NCBI GenBank assembly: GCA_001600355.1
Contig: BCJU01000005.1
Coordinates: 615,205 to 679,204, forward strand
DNA from: Meira nashicola
Taxonomy: Eukaryota; Basidiomycota; Exobasidiomycetes; Exobasidiales; Brachybasidiaceae
Length of the DNA stretch: 64,000 bases
Direction of reading: 5' to 3'
Positions 20,825-30,973 of the stretch are shown here, in pieces; within the stretch, counting starts at the first letter, position 1, and every line of letters begins with the position of its first letter. Position numbers and translations under genes: made by a program. Under the pieces are notes generated by a model. It did not search any database and was not told the origin of the DNA. It saw nothing but the letters and a program-made list of their open reading frames with translations.

Positions 20825-21500
20825 TGTGAAGAAAGGAAAGAGAGTGGAGAATGTGTGGGGAAAAAACTTGATTTAAACATAAGACGCAAAAAAGGTTGTT
20901 TATATAATAATTTTCAAATCAGCTAAAATTATGCTCAACATAGAAATCTTACAACAACAAAAACACAATACCGGAGCGCTACTTGGCATGCGCAAGAGGC
21001 CAATTATGCATTTGAACCTTATGCATTTTCCACATGGTGATGAAAGTTGATGAATCGAGGAACGTGTTCGCTTTTGTTTTATTTTTGGTACCTTACTTTT
21101 TTTTATCAGAAGACCATTCCTTTTGAGTGGCTTTCTTTTGTTCTTTTTTTTAGCTTCTCAGTCTTATTTATAACGCGCCGGCGCTAATTCGATCAATTAG
21201 CGTCGAATATAGTCAGGTCCACGTTCACTCACCTAATAGGGCCGCTCAATAGATCAATTTAACGCTAGAAGAAAAAAACAAAAAAAAGTTACCTGCAAAG
21301 CTGACCTTGTGCTTTATAGATTAAACGTTATTAAAGTTTTGTTGCAGGACATCACCGAAAACAAGGTCATGAGATCGGAAACATGACCGATGCATACTTA
21401 TGCACCCGCACTCTTACTAATAGGATGGGTTAGAATATGCTGTAAAAGATTGTCTTGAGATCGTCTTGACTTCCGATTCTATCAAATTGAACGATGCGAG
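20825..21500. other. divergent intergenic region
   Basis: Lies between the divergent phospholipase C and multicopper oxidase genes. A TATATAA element at about 20901-20907 suits the minus-strand gene. No gene seen. Confidence 0.5.
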
Positions 21501-23558
21501 ATGACGACGAAAAAAATAGGTCAAAAGAGTGCTCAACTTGTGATCCTATTGGTGATAGCAATCAGCTCTGTTTTGATTGTTTTGTGGCCTTGGTTGTTCA
21601 ATGTTCAACAAGAAAAACGTCAACTTGCATCTCATATTCTACCATTATTCGATTCTCATTTACGTGATATCGCTTTGTATCCTTGGTCGTGGCAAAAGTA
21701 TGAAAATGAATTCAACTCCAAACAACCTCAAACAAGGACGTACGATTGGACTATCTCTCGATCTCTTCTCGCTCCAGATGGTGTTTTGCGTGAAATGATT
21801 ACTGTTAATGGCGCATTTCCAGGTCCAACAATTGAGGCAAATATAGGCGATGGAATTGTTGTGAATGTACAAAATGATCTCCCAATACCCGAGAAGCAAC
21901 CTGAACGACAAAGGTATTCAACAATGATGCATAAAGTTCATCACAAGTACGCAGACAGTCATGTTGCATTGCATTGGCATGGATTGCGAATGTATGCACA
22001 ACCAGAACAAGATGGCGCGCATGGATTCACATCTTGCAGTATACCTCCAGGCAAATCACACACGTACAATTTCACTTTAGGACCTCAAGATGTTGGAACG
22101 CACTGGTGGCACTCTCACGTTGGAATGTCAAGAAGTGATGGATTGTGGGGAGCATTGATTGTTAGAGATCCAAAAGAAAGACAACAAATTGCAACAATTG
22201 CAGGTCAATCATATGAAGCAGAAGCATTAGTCACATTTGGAGATCATTATCATAAAACTGGTGCACATCAATTATCTTGGTTTATGTCTTTATCATCTTT
22301 GGGATTTGAGCCAACGCCAGAATCCAGTTTAATCAATGGCAGAAATATCTTCAACTGCAGCCGAGCTGTTGCGCCTGATACAGCTTGTAGTTCATTGCAT
22401 TCACAATATTCACGCATTCAATTGGGAACAACAAAGGAAAGGACAAGATTACGCCTAATCAACGTAGGTGCAGTTGCAAATCAATTTGTCAGCATTGATC
22501 ATCATACTTTAACAATTATAGAAGTTGACGGTACATTAATAAAACCTTTTACCGTACGCAGATTAACAATCGCTCCTGGACAACGATATTCGGTAATTGT
22601 CGATAAAGTTGAAAATGCACCTAAGAGTGTAGAAGAATTCTGGTTACGTACAACGATCGATCATGAATGCTTCAATATGCCTAATCCGGCTTTAACATTG
22701 ACATCAAAAGCAATTATTCAATACAGCAATACTCCAAAAGTACCGCATCAAGACACATCATTCGGAAGTAGTGGCTTAGATCTTCGTAGTAGAGGGATAA
22801 GCTCAGATGAGATCAGTCAGGTATGGCAAAAGTTATCAATATTTGGCTCTAAAGATAAACCCAAAACACAAGCCTGGCCCGAAGCATCCGAGCCTGAGAA
22901 TGGAATTCTGATGGATTCGTGTCAAGATGTACATCATTCAGCTTTGAAGCCATTGTTTGGAGAGCAAGACCCTGCCCCTGCTGTGGTTGATCAACGATTC
23001 ATTCTAGATGCAAAAATGCCAAGGCTTTCAACGAATAAATTGGTCCCGATGGGATATATAAATGGTTCATCGTGGCGTTCAAATGAGAATGAGCCACTTC
23101 TCAATCAATACCTTGTCCGAAAAGGAGATAATAATGCTGTAAAAGCGGGAAAAGGAAACTCTCCAATGATTTTAGAACTACCTTCCCTCTCAACAAAATC
23201 ACAATTTATCGAAGTGATTGTACAAAATTGGGATGACGGGCCACATCCGTTTCACTTGCATGGTCACAAATTTTGGGTAATGGAAACATTTCAAACTGCT
23301 TATTTGCATGGATTATACAAGGATGAGGGACAATCGAAAAAGTACAAGTTGACCGAAGCACCAAAGAGAGATACTGTCAACATTCCCAGGCGTGGATATG
23401 CCGTTCTTCGTTGGAAAGCTGATAATCCTGGCGTTTGGGCATTTCATTGCCACGTTCTTGTTCATATGGTTAGCGGTATGGCAATGGCTTTTGTCGATAT
23501 GCCGGAAAATATTCCTGATTTGGGAATATCGGCTAAAATATGTAAGCCTAAACTATAA
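21501..23558 (+). CDS. membrane-anchored multicopper oxidase (laccase/ferroxidase-like)
   Basis: 685 residues, no introns. Residues 12-33 form one hydrophobic helix without a clear cleavage site, so probably a signal anchor. All four copper-binding blocks are present: HWHG (158-161), HWWHSH (201-206), HPFHLHGHKFWV (about 582) and HCHVLVHMVSGM (about 647), giving the ten His and one Cys of the type 1/2/3 centres; the axial type 1 position appears to be Met, suggesting lower redox potential than Leu/Phe laccases. An unusual basic insertion near residues 130-153 precedes the first block. Could oxidise phenols, metals or melanin precursors; substrate unresolved. Confidence 0.87.
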   Translation: MTTKKIGQKSAQLVILLVIAISSVLIVLWPWLFNVQQEKRQLASHILPLFDSHLRDIALYPWSWQKYENEFNSKQPQTRTYDWTISRSLLAPDGVLREMITVNGAFPGPTIEANIGDGIVVNVQNDLPIPEKQPERQRYSTMMHKVHHKYADSHVALHWHGLRMYAQPEQDGAHGFTSCSIPPGKSHTYNFTLGPQDVGTHWWHSHVGMSRSDGLWGALIVRDPKERQQIATIAGQSYEAEALVTFGDHYHKTGAHQLSWFMSLSSLGFEPTPESSLINGRNIFNCSRAVAPDTACSSLHSQYSRIQLGTTKERTRLRLINVGAVANQFVSIDHHTLTIIEVDGTLIKPFTVRRLTIAPGQRYSVIVDKVENAPKSVEEFWLRTTIDHECFNMPNPALTLTSKAIIQYSNTPKVPHQDTSFGSSGLDLRSRGISSDEISQVWQKLSIFGSKDKPKTQAWPEASEPENGILMDSCQDVHHSALKPLFGEQDPAPAVVDQRFILDAKMPRLSTNKLVPMGYINGSSWRSNENEPLLNQYLVRKGDNNAVKAGKGNSPMILELPSLSTKSQFIEVIVQNWDDGPHPFHLHGHKFWVMETFQTAYLHGLYKDEGQSKKYKLTEAPKRDTVNIPRRGYAVLRWKADNPGVWAFHCHVLVHMVSGMAMAFVDMPENIPDLGISAKICKPKL

Positions 23559-23940
23559 ATCAACAAAACTTGTCAAAGATTGTTTTCACTTTTAGCGTTT
23601 CGATCGAATTAGCGTTTCGGCAGGCACCAATTTGATTTCCATGCTGCGTTGTGGGGATGCTAGCCCTTTTTATGGTAGCGTATGTTTTGCGAACGTGTTC
23701 ATGCATCTAAAGATTGCCGCGAACGCTAAAGGTTAAACTTTTGCCGCCGCTCTTCTAGTTCTTCTTGCCGCTTCTATAAATCGGCGAACGTTTTTCTACA
23801 ATTCAATTTGAAAAAGGTGGTTTTTCATTGGTTCTCGATGAAGCCATGCAAAGCAGAAAGAATATTTTCCTCCTCGTGGGAGTATATATAAAGCCATATC
23901 ATCACATTAAATTTTACCCTACTTTCAACTATCTGCAAAC
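23559..23940. other. intergenic with TATA element
   Basis: No gene seen; holds the promoter of the purple acid phosphatase. Confidence 0.5.
23883..23892 (+). promoter_or_regulatory. TATA box of purple acid phosphatase
   Basis: TATATATAAA 49 bp upstream of the ATG at 23941. Confidence 0.5.
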
Positions 23941-25564
23941 ATGTTGATGAACAATTTTGTCACAATTACGCTTTTAGTGGCCGTTCAGGTCTCTTTAGCC
24001 CTTGCTAAAGCAAATTTACCACCCATTCCAGCGGACAAAAGCACACCAATCCATCAAAGACTCTCGTTAACAGCTCCACAAAGTGAGTGAAAGATTTTCA
24101 AACAGTTATAGTCAATTTATTAACCATTCTTATTTCTCTTTAGCAATATCTCTTGCATGGAACACATATGAAAAGATTGCTAAACCATGTGTACAATATG
24201 GTGAATCGGAATCTTCACTCGATCAAACAGCATGTTCCACAAGTTCAGTAACTTATAAAACTTCGCGAACATGGGCAAATTCTGTTCGAATTGATGGTTT
24301 AAAGCCTGCAACGAAATATTATTATAAAATCGTTTCTACCAATTCCACTTCTGACTTTTTTCAAACTGGACGTCAAGCAGGTGATAAAACTCCATTCACT
24401 ATGGTCACTTTGGCTGATTTGGGAGTTGTTGGACCGGATGGTTATACGTTAAATGGTGACGCATCAAAGCGTGATACGATTCCACAAGTTGATCCTTCTT
24501 TAGAACATACTACAATTTCTCAATTGGCAAAAAGTGTTGCAGATTATGAATTCATTATTCATCCAGGTGATTTAGCTTATGCTGATGATTGGCAAGGTGA
24601 GAATGAATGATATAATGTACTAGAATTGATACTGATCTTTTATCACTTTTTTTAAATAGAAAAATCACACAATCAAGGTGACGGTCAAAATGCATATGAA
24701 GCAATTTTAGAACAATTTTATGAACAACTTGCACCTGTTTCAGGTAGAAAGCCTTATATGGTTTCACCTGGAAATCATGAAGCAGATTGCGTTGAAGGAG
24801 GTTATAAGCTCGGTGTTTGTCCACAAGGTCAATACAACTTTACCGATTTTATGAATAGATTCGGAACAATTTCACCTGCTGCTTATCCATCTTCTTCGCA
24901 AAATTCAGCAGCAATTGCGAATGCAAAAAAAGCAAGATCTTTAGCCGTTCCACCATTTTGGTTCTCATTCGATTATGGTCAAGTTCATATTGCAATGATT
25001 GATACAGAAACTGATTTCACAAATAGTCCAGATGGACCAGGTACAACTTTAGACGCAGGTAATTTTGGATCAATTGGTCAACAATTAGCTTTCTTAGAAG
25101 CTGATTTAGCAAGCGTTGATAGAGGCGTTACTCCTTGGGTAATTGTTGCAGGACATCGTCCATGGTATACTGCCGGAGGTGATGGATGCAAACCTTGCAG
25201 AGCTGCATTTGAAAAGGTTTTATACAAGTATGGAGTTGATTTAGCTGCATTTGGTCATGTTCATAATTTGCAAAGATATGCTCCCGTTTATAATAACACT
25301 GCCGATCCAGCAGGATATAATAATCCTAAAGCACCAATGTACGTCGTTATCGGTGGAGCAGGAAATATTGAAGGACATTCAAGTATATCTGGACGTCAAT
25401 CTTATAACGATTTTGCATATAATGATTCTTTCGGATATGGAACATTGACATTCCACAATAGAACTCATCTTGAAGTTAAATTCATTAATTCAGTCGATGG
25501 TAGTGTTCTGGATCAATCTATGTTATATAAAGCACACAAAGATAACTTTGTCAGTCAATCATAA
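23941..25564 (+). CDS. secreted purple acid phosphatase
   Basis: Three exons: 23941-24082, 24144-24596, 24660-25564, with introns of 61 and 63 bp (GTGAGT..TTTAG and GTGAGA..AATAG). The product is 499 residues with a signal peptide of about 22. After a fibronectin-like N-terminal domain (SLAWNTY ... LKPATKYYYKI) the five metallophosphatase motifs appear in order: LADLG (DxG), GDLAYADD (GDxxY), GNHEAD (GNHE), VAGHRPWY (VxxH) and GHVHNLQRY (GHxH), supplying all seven metal ligands. Releases phosphate from extracellular organic esters; typically induced by phosphate starvation in fungi. Convergent with the lipase gene, 73 bp apart. Confidence 0.93.
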
Positions 25565-25637
25565 ATGTGATATATCATGTATAAATTCACTAGAAATTTT
25601 TCATAAAGAATATTATTGACTGTTGAAGATACAAAAG

Positions 25638-26984
25638 TTACTCTTCCGATCGAGCAAGTTGAAGAAGTTGACTTAGAGCAGAGATTGTCGCATTTCCAAA
25701 CACGGCAACATTGGTAGGATCATCAAGTTTTAATGCTTTGTCTGATCTTTGACATCCCTTTGAAATTCCTTTTCCGGTGAATTGACCTTGCAAGAATAGA
25801 GCTGAATAGGAAATTTGAACGATTTGCATTCCTAAATGTTTTTCTGTCGTACTACGAATGTACTGTAATGACGTACTTTTACCTGAACAAAGTCTACTTT
25901 CATATTCATCAGCCACAGAAATTGGCACAAATTGATCTTGAACCGAATGGTATAAGAAGATTGGAATTTTAATCTCTTGACCTTCTTTTTGAGTTGCAAG
26001 AATACCTTCTGAGAATGGTAGACTTGGGTCACCATAAACTTGACTTGTTTGCAAATTGAAATATTTCTCCCAAATCTTTTGACCTGCAAACGGTTTCAAA
26101 ACGGAATCTATACATAATTTTTCAGTATATTGTTTAGCTTTCTTAATTTGACTTGCATTACCATGTTTTTCAATCCAATTTTCAAACCTTTTATCGACTT
26201 TAGCTTGTCCAAAAAGTGATAATAAGATAAATCCGGCAATACGAGTACCATCTTCTGATTGTCCAACTTGAGTAACATTTGCCGGTACGCCTCCTATTGA
26301 AGCTCCAACGATATATTTTTCAAGTTCAGGTGCATAAGTTTTTAACTTTTGCAATGACCAAGCGATTGCATGACCACCATTAGAATAACCTTCTAAGCCA
26401 ATTTTAACCTTGTCTTTTAAGTTGGCAGGAATGATTGTAGTAAAATGCAATAAAGCCCGTAAACCATCTAAAACTGAAGTTGCAGCTACATTGGTTTGTT
26501 GAAAAGCTGCTTTAGGACCTTCATAATCTGGAAAAACATAAATTCGATTAAGCGAAGTTTGAATACCAACAGAAAAGAGTTCACTTGAAATGTTGCCTGT
26601 TAAAATTGAACGTGAAGGTCCGCAATTTGGATTGTTACTATCATATGCAGCAGCACCTAAAACGACTTCAACGTTGGATATCTTTGAAGGATCATATGTT
26701 TTCGGAACAAAAACTGTCATAACTTTCGCTTGAGGTTGGCTAACATCAAAACCTTGTGAACGATAAACGATTTGATATGTTTGACCAACAGATTGAAGCA
26801 TAGGTAAAGCGGTTAAATTGATATTCACTTTTCTACTTTTAATAATTTTACCCAGAGGATATCCAGCAATATCTTTTGGTTCTTCAAAGAATGGGTCATC
26901 GTAAAAGCGTTTTCCGCATTTATCCGAAGCTGTTGCTACTAAAGCAGAGATGAAAAGTGAAGTTAAGATGATTAAGATTTGCAT
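25638..26984 (-). CDS. secreted LIP-family lipase
   Basis: 448 residues from the ATG at 26984 (MQILIILTSLFISALVATA, a signal peptide); the frame is open from an ATG at 27080, which would bury the signal peptide. Sequence features fit the secretory lipase family (PF03583) of Candida, Malassezia and filamentous fungi: DPFFEEP near the N-terminus, IYRSQG-type strand (IVYRSQG), FPDYEGPKAAF, and GYSNGG, the nucleophile elbow GxSxG. VQDQFVP and KHLGM probably supply the acid and His of the triad. Hydrolyses acylglycerols outside the cell; with phospholipase C nearby it points to lipid scavenging. Confidence 0.88.
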   Translation of the reverse strand: MQILIILTSLFISALVATASDKCGKRFYDDPFFEEPKDIAGYPLGKIIKSRKVNINLTALPMLQSVGQTYQIVYRSQGFDVSQPQAKVMTVFVPKTYDPSKISNVEVVLGAAAYDSNNPNCGPSRSILTGNISSELFSVGIQTSLNRIYVFPDYEGPKAAFQQTNVAATSVLDGLRALLHFTTIIPANLKDKVKIGLEGYSNGGHAIAWSLQKLKTYAPELEKYIVGASIGGVPANVTQVGQSEDGTRIAGFILLSLFGQAKVDKRFENWIEKHGNASQIKKAKQYTEKLCIDSVLKPFAGQKIWEKYFNLQTSQVYGDPSLPFSEGILATQKEGQEIKIPIFLYHSVQDQFVPISVADEYESRLCSGKSTSLQYIRSTTEKHLGMQIVQISYSALFLQGQFTGKGISKGCQRSDKALKLDDPTNVAVFGNATISALSQLLQLARSEE

Positions 26985-27291
26985 TGTGAGTGAAAAAAGT
27001 TGGTGGGGGAAAAGAGACATACTCTCTTTCATATGTGTTCCCCTTTTAAGGCCATTGTTGGGCGTAAACAATGTGTTCACAAATGAAGCGGAACTCCATG
27101 TACAGCAACTTTACGGCGCCCGCTTTTGCTTACGTCACTTTTATTTTCGCATTTCGTATTTCAGGAGTAAATGAACCATCGATTTTCAACCCTACCAAAT
27201 TTTATGTCGGCGTCGAAATGGACTCTAATTCTATTATTAATCGATAAACACGTAATTTACAAGAGACTATCTGTTGATTTGATGTGATTGT
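26985..27291. other. intergenic
   Basis: Promoter side of the lipase gene and 3' flank of the caleosin gene; no gene seen. Confidence 0.5.
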
Positions 27292-28094
27292 TCACTTTGC
27301 CTTGAATGCTCCTAAACGTTTATGGGCCAAGACAACAAAGACGCTTCCATCTAAAACTCCTAAAATATCATCTTTTTTCATATATCCATCTTTAGGCCAT
27401 AAGAGCAAAAAAGTAGAACCCCATTCGAATGCAAATGCAAACACCCCGAAAATGTCCATCATATTTCTGCGTTCTTTGATCATTACCAAGCCATCATAAA
27501 ATGAAAGAGCTTCTTTGTTATGAAAAGAAGAATAATCTTCTAAAATATCTTGAAATTTTTGATATTGCAGTTGACCACGACGATTGTAAGATTCCGTATC
27601 AGAGCCATGCTTGCAACGATGAATATTAGCAACATAAATGCGCATATATGGATCTGGAAGCCAATCTGTCCAACGATTTCCGTTTGATGGTAAAGTTGGA
27701 TAAGAGAATGGACCATGAATGATAAAAACTGATAAAATTGAAATGATTAAACCGAATCCCAACGATAGAAATGCGAAAAAAGTATCAGATGGCCAAATGA
27801 TTCCATCGCAATCACCATCAAAGAAAGCGACATGTTTTTGCATCGCAGTCATACTCTTCATACTTTCATTATAATCTTTACGATCGCCATTTGGCTGTAG
27901 AATGGATTTAGAATCTTTAATATTTGTACTGAAAGCTTCCCTATACTACTCACCTTTCTCCAAGTGTTTCCGACATGATATGGAACAACGCGTTTCTTTC
28001 CACCAAAACCTTCTTTTGTTAAATCTAAACGTGTATTATCGAAGAAAGGATCAACGTCAACACGACGAATTGATTCTTTTTTGTTTGTAGACAT
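27292..28094 (-). CDS. caleosin / fungal peroxygenase
   Basis: Exon 1 28094-27954 and exon 2 27894-27292, with a 59-bp intron (GTGAGT..CTACAG, phase 0). The product is 247 residues. QKHVAFFDGDCDGII holds both the heme-linked His and a single EF-hand calcium loop (D-G-D-C-D-G). A hydrophobic hairpin follows (FFAFLSLGFGLIISILSVFIIHGPF) for lipid-body or ER insertion, then PDPYMRIYVANIHRCKHGSDT, the second heme-ligand region of caleosins. Caleosins are heme peroxygenases of lipid droplets that hydroxylate or epoxidise unsaturated fatty acids using hydroperoxides. Family assignment secure. A possible decayed relative lies at 49435-49650. Confidence 0.9.
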
Positions 28095-28353
28095 TTTGAT
28101 AAATAGGGGAGGGTAAAGGTAGAAAAAGAAGAAAGTGGATCACGTTCGAATACCTTTAAGATTAATAATCGATGCATTTATATTGGCTTTCAATTCCTTG
28201 CATGCAAGAAGGGTCAAGAGATGCGCTGCGCCGCACGCTAGAAATGGCTTGGTGTTAAAAATTCGTATGTGGAGCTAGAAATTCATAAATTATCAAATTC
28301 AATCAATTCACGTTGCACAAAGAATAACATTTGTACTATATGTATAATAAGAT

Positions 28354-30414
28354 TCAGGAACAGCATGTAGAACCAGAATTTTCTACAGCTTTAAAGAGAG
28401 TTGATGCATTAGTGGCTTGATTGCTTACGGGAACATCCATTGCAGGATTACGAGTAAAGAAATCGACAGGCTTTAAAGAAACCATTAAAGATTCACAAGG
28501 CATAACTGGAAAATCTTCTACTCTTGGATTATGGGTTAATCCAAAGCAAGCCCATAAAATTAGATCTTGATCTTTTGTTGATTTTTGTCTTTTTACCATT
28601 TCTCCTACTCCTCCTGCTTTACCTCTACTCTGATTTGTCCACTTTCCTGCTGCATAAAGATCTTCTTCTTCTTCTGTATGACGTGTGATCCAAATGTGAT
28701 GTTGTGCAAATTCTGCTCGATGAGCTGCGACAGAATTCGGATGAGCGAGTAATAATTGAGTGGCAGGCATATGTATCTTAAAACCATGAGGATTTTGTGA
28801 AATTGGATTAATTTTTTTCGAATTAACGATCTTAAAAGTTCTGTTTGCCATCGGATTTAAATCATAAAAACTTTCTTTTTCAATTATATTCTTTTGTATT
28901 ATATAACCTGTTCCTTTCGGATTACGTTCTTTATCTTTTTCAGTTTCGAATGGCATCCTAACACTTTCTTCGTATAATGCCGTATTTCCATCACCATCCA
29001 CTCTAGGATGAATACGTAAGCAAAAGATGTGTTGATGATTTGTTGCTAAAACGCCTGAAGCAACTACGTTTCCATAAGATGAAACTTTTCCTTTATCGAT
29101 CGTTGCTACACTTAAAACGCCTGTCGCTCTCGTTTCGAAATGAATTGCACCTGCTTGATCGAAATACCAAAGGAAGATATATTCGTAATTATCAACCGTA
29201 ATAATCGTTTGTAAAACTAATTGTCGATTTCGCGTAACGAAAGCATTCTCTGTACGATAATTCGTATGTTTCATTCCGATTCCCATATCTTGTTCATGAC
29301 AACAAACTACATTCTTTTGTATTAATTGTGAACCGTCTGGTAATGCAATAGCCCCATCGAAATAATGAATTAAACCTAAACAATCACAACCGAGATGTAA
29401 AGAATTTGCCGTTACACCTGCACCTGCATCACCTAAATCAAAAGCTTGCTTTCTGTGTAAAGGTGGTCTTGGATCTCCATATGGAACAGTCATTTCTGAA
29501 ATGCTTAATCGATAAAATGTTGGCCTTCCATCATAACGAATATCGTGTAAGACTAAACCTTCACGAACGTTCCAACTGATACGCATACTCCATTTCTGCC
29601 ATAAAATTTCACGTCCATTAATTGTGAATGAAACTCCTTCTGGTTGAATTACCTGTAAAGGCTTTAAATCTGTTCTACCTTTATAATTTTCTTGTAAATG
29701 TGGCATATATTCGTTCGGTTGAAATAGGTTGGCGTTAAATTCTTCTTTCCATGTATGCTTCATTCCATCTGAATCATCTCCGGTATACACCCAATCAATT
29801 CTCGTAACAGTATCTTTAACAACGTCCCAAACAGGAATAAAAGGTAAAGGATATGAATAATGAAATCCATCTTTATCTCCTTTTGCTCCGGGAGGACGCA
29901 TGTGCATCAAAAATGAAAGGTATGCAGGCTCATCATCAAATTCATCGCTACCATAAATCCAAGGATCGGCACAAATTGGTGTATCTTTTGACAATCCTAA
30001 TTGTTCTAGAGCATCCAAAGTTGTAGGATGATTAACAATTCTTTCTTCTAAAGATATCAACATAAACATATCCAAAGGCGGTTTATGACTTAGATCCATC
30101 TTTTCATGTTTTTCAATCTTTAATGATCTAACATCAATTATGCAAGTATGAATTTGTGCTGCTTTCTTATCAGTGAAAATAACTTCAGCTTTTCTTGAAA
30201 TGTTTGTATAAATTGCATCTTGATCATATTTTCCGCTGCTTAATGCGTCAAGCAAAGGTGCTAATTTAGACTTCGGAGGCTCGATTCTTTGTACGGCTTT
30301 AAACCAAATTTCTTGACCGAAAGTAGCATAAACAAGTTTGACTACTTCTGAGTGCTCCCAACTAGTTAGTTCGTCTAATGGATGAATAAATTTGCTCGCT
30401 GTCATTCTTGGCAA
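28354..30414 (-). CDS. copper amine oxidase
   Basis: 686 residues, single exon. Oxidises primary amines to aldehydes, releasing ammonia and H2O2. Key residues visible: AFDLGD with the catalytic base Asp326; LGCDC; TVDNYEY with Tyr410, the precursor of the topaquinone cofactor; NHQHIF giving copper ligands His460 and His462; and GLTHNPRVEDFP with the third ligand His628. N2 and N3 domains precede the catalytic domain in normal order. No signal peptide and no SKL-type tail (ends GSTCCS), so cytosolic or cryptically targeted. Divergent from an APC permease across 559 bp, which suggests coordinated amine uptake and oxidation. Substrate (methyl-, phenylethyl- or other amine) not predictable. Confidence 0.93.
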   Translation of the reverse strand: MPRMTASKFIHPLDELTSWEHSEVVKLVYATFGQEIWFKAVQRIEPPKSKLAPLLDALSSGKYDQDAIYTNISRKAEVIFTDKKAAQIHTCIIDVRSLKIEKHEKMDLSHKPPLDMFMLISLEERIVNHPTTLDALEQLGLSKDTPICADPWIYGSDEFDDEPAYLSFLMHMRPPGAKGDKDGFHYSYPLPFIPVWDVVKDTVTRIDWVYTGDDSDGMKHTWKEEFNANLFQPNEYMPHLQENYKGRTDLKPLQVIQPEGVSFTINGREILWQKWSMRISWNVREGLVLHDIRYDGRPTFYRLSISEMTVPYGDPRPPLHRKQAFDLGDAGAGVTANSLHLGCDCLGLIHYFDGAIALPDGSQLIQKNVVCCHEQDMGIGMKHTNYRTENAFVTRNRQLVLQTIITVDNYEYIFLWYFDQAGAIHFETRATGVLSVATIDKGKVSSYGNVVASGVLATNHQHIFCLRIHPRVDGDGNTALYEESVRMPFETEKDKERNPKGTGYIIQKNIIEKESFYDLNPMANRTFKIVNSKKINPISQNPHGFKIHMPATQLLLAHPNSVAAHRAEFAQHHIWITRHTEEEEDLYAAGKWTNQSRGKAGGVGEMVKRQKSTKDQDLILWACFGLTHNPRVEDFPVMPCESLMVSLKPVDFFTRNPAMDVPVSNQATNASTLFKAVENSGSTCCS

Positions 30415-30973
30415 ATTTGATTGTGGTTGTAAGACAAGAACATTTTATAAAATTCAGCCCTTTATATAATTATTGATTGCTGCTTATCTTCTTTTTCTGT
30501 ATTGCATTTATAGATAATAGTGATCATTTGAGGCAATGGTCAATTGAGGTCTTTTAGCCGAGTATCGAAATTATTAAATCATTCATTTAAATAAAAAGAC
30601 AATAAATTTAAAGTCAACCTAATATAAAGATCGTGTATAATTACCAACTAGGCATTAGCGCTGTGTATTAAGAATAATAAAGCGTTTATTCGCATATTCG
30701 CATATTCGCGTATTTATGCGATCTATGCGAGGATGAATGTACCTCGCACTTTTTGACTGATAAGAAAGGAGGTTAGTTCTACAGGGGGCGGAGCGAAGCC
30801 TCCTTGGCGCGATCAAGAAATAAGGTTATCTCATATATTAATCGGGCAGCAAAGAAAATCAAGTCTTTATGTTCCTATCTATATATTAAAGAGAACATAT
30901 ATATATGTATGTATAACTGTCACCCTTTTATCTCTAAAATTAAGCAACATTTTCCTTTTTAACCACAATAAAA
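30415..30973. promoter_or_regulatory. divergent promoter region, amine oxidase / permease
   Basis: 559 bp between two divergently transcribed genes of the presumed amine cluster. Contains three tandem 8-bp units CGCATATT, CGCATATT, CGCGTATT at 30691-30714, followed by TATGCGATCTATGCGAG, so CG-containing words repeat over about 40 bp of otherwise AT-rich DNA. Likely a shared control region; the binding protein is unknown, although the Zn2Cys6 protein encoded at 32562-34664 is the obvious candidate. Confidence 0.45.
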
